The notes beneath the pieces are model-generated. The model worked only from the letters and a program-made list of their open reading frames with translations. It had not been told where the DNA came from and did not search any database. This document shows, one piece after another, positions 62,954-64,000 of a DNA stretch of 64,000 bases. Every line of letters begins with the position of its first letter. Position 1 is the stretch's first letter. Position numbers and translations under genes: made by a program. This DNA is from Hyalangium ruber. GTDB lineage: Bacteria > Myxococcota > Myxococcia > Myxococcales > Myxococcaceae. Location of the stretch: positions 1 to 64,000 of the forward strand of contig NZ_JAXIVS010000017.1 in NCBI RefSeq assembly GCF_034259325.1. Reading direction: 5' to 3'.

Positions 62954-64000
62954 CTATTCGGTGGCGCGGCCGCCCGAGCTCTCCCAAGGGAACAGGTAGC
63001 TCAAGGGCCGATGCACCCGCTCTGCCCAGGAGGACTCGTGGTGCTGTCCCCCCTTGTGCTCGTAGTAGGACAAGTCCTTGCCCTGCACGTAGCCCCGCGA
63101 CTCCAGCGCCTCCTTCATGTGCTGCGTCGGCGTCAGCGGATCCCTCCGGGTGCCCGCATCGATATAGAACTTCACCGGCACCCGCTCGGGCGATGTCGCC
63201 ACCTCGCGGATGAGCTCCGAGCCGTTCCACATGAACGAGCTGGAGAGGCAGGCCACCTTCGAGAAGACATCGGGGCGGCGCCTCCCCAGGTAGAAGGAGA
63301 CCAGTCCGCCCAGCGACGAGCCCATCAGCGCGGTGTCCTCCCGGCCCGGCAGGGTGCGGTAGTTCCCATCTACCCACGGCTTGACGGTCTCGATGAGGAA
63401 GCGCCCGTAGAGATCCGCGCCTCCCATCCTGCCGTTGGGAGGCCCCGGCGTGTACTCGAACACGCGCGCGTTGCCCGTGTTGTAGACGCCCACGATGATG
63501 ACCTCGTCCATGCGCCCCTGCGCGACGAGCGAGTGGCTCGTCCGGTCCGCGCCCCACGACACCCCAGTGAAGGAGGTGGCGTCCTCGAAGGCGTTCTGGC
63601 CGTCGTGCATGTAGAGCACGGGGTAGCGCTTGAGCGGGTTCTCCTCGTAGCTCGGCGGCAGCGAGATGACGAGGGTGCGCCGGTTGTCGAGCTGCGGCGA
63701 GTGGAAGTCATGCACCTTGTGCAGGGTCCCCACCGGTGGACCGAAGAACGGGTACACGTCCACCGTGGAGCCCGCCCGGAGGTGGTAGTTGCCACCGACG
63801 GACCAGGCCCGGTCATCCAGGAGCGGCTTGAACTCCAGTACCCCCGAGGACTTCGGCCACACGTAGGTCCAGACGTGGCCTTGCGTCCACGTGGCCTCCA
63901 GCCCCGTGCTCCAGGCCAGGGGCGGCTTGCTGCCACGCAGGGTGATGCGGCGGCCCCAGCCCGCGTCGTAGTGGACCCGGATGACCGAGTCGCCGTTGCC
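62954..64000 (-). CDS. Enterochelin-esterase-like alpha/beta hydrolase (5' end off the window)
   Basis: At least 348 aa, open to the right edge. The visible N-terminal part (VIRVHYDAGWGRRITLRG, then a W-x-W patch) looks like a carbohydrate-binding/CBM-like beta-sandwich, as in esterase D-type enzymes. Nucleophile Ser in ALMGSSLGGLVS; catalytic Asp in YIDAGTRRDP and His in GGQHHESSW. Related to Fes/IroE and feruloyl esterases; substrate unknown. Its stop ends 3 bp from the convergent stop. Confidence 0.85.
   Translation of the reverse strand, partial: GNGDSVIRVHYDAGWGRRITLRGSKPPLAWSTGLEATWTQGHVWTYVWPKSSGVLEFKPLLDDRAWSVGGNYHLRAGSTVDVYPFFGPPVGTLHKVHDFHSPQLDNRRTLVISLPPSYEENPLKRYPVLYMHDGQNAFEDATSFTGVSWGADRTSHSLVAQGRMDEVIIVGVYNTGNARVFEYTPGPPNGRMGGADLYGRFLIETVKPWVDGNYRTLPGREDTALMGSSLGGLVSFYLGRRRPDVFSKVACLSSSFMWNGSELIREVATSPERVPVKFYIDAGTRRDPLTPTQHMKEALESRGYVQGKDLSYYEHKGGQHHESSWAERVHRPLSYLFPWESSGGRATE

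Overview
The window is GC-rich chromosomal DNA with the gene style of a myxobacterium, most likely a Cystobacterineae member related to Archangium, Cystobacter, Stigmatella or Hyalangium. The evidence is a DUSAM-type small protein, two Ser/Thr kinases with a membrane anchor and a Cys-rich C-terminal tail, a large MCP, many lipoproteins with Ig-like or FG-GAP modules, and tightly packed operons with ATGA stop/start overlaps. No rRNA, tRNA, CRISPR array or complete mobile element was found. The only mobile trace is the 5' end of an IS630-type transposase at the left edge.

Layout. 0-8 kb: transposase fragment, degenerate metallo-beta-lactamase-fold lipoprotein, the operon tatA/B - tatC (with a large periplasmic insertion) - RCK-type channel-like protein, an MFS transporter and an MCP. 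8-17 kb: HDAC-like deacetylase, a response regulator divergent from a GAF-GAF histidine kinase, an rluC/D-like gene - PBP1A operon, a pentapeptide-repeat protein and a small membrane protein. 17-21 kb: DUSAM protein, Ser/Thr kinase, MOSC protein and a ligase-associated-type MBL exonuclease with a C-terminal clamp-like motif. 21-30 kb: the most interesting region. On the minus strand it reads PqqD-like protein, a 1,941-aa FG-GAP lipoprotein, a 47-aa precursor-like peptide, an HprK-like P-loop kinase, an S24/S26-peptidase-like domain fused to a GNAT acetyltransferase, a possible 24-aa ORF and an EamA permease. I read the core as an undescribed RiPP-like peptide-modification locus.

30-39.7 kb: Coa1-like membrane protein, etfA/etfB and an acyl-CoA dehydrogenase (an electron-transfer/beta-oxidation group), an Ig-like lipoprotein, fructose-6-phosphate aldolase, KpsF, and an overlapping pair read as a secreted papain-fold toxin-like protein plus a duplicated-domain partner, possibly its immunity protein. 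39.7-47.5 kb: one long minus-strand operon, outer-membrane protein - lptM - lysA - dapA - dapB - FAH hydrolase - folK - TPR protein, which links DAP/lysine synthesis with folate and envelope genes.

47.6-64 kb: mutM, a divergent Fe/Mn SOD with a 7-1-7 inverted repeat upstream, a class III nucleotide cyclase, Ku, an M48 lipoprotein protease, a second Ser/Thr kinase whose catalytic Asp is Asn, a polytopic membrane protein, rubredoxin, a YihY/BrkB protein, MTA phosphorylase, secreted and hypothetical proteins, an aldo/keto reductase, a 65-aa double-glycine-leader peptide with NPQP-type repeats, a TIM-barrel lipoprotein and an esterase running off the right edge. All functional calls come from reading motifs by eye; no database search was run.
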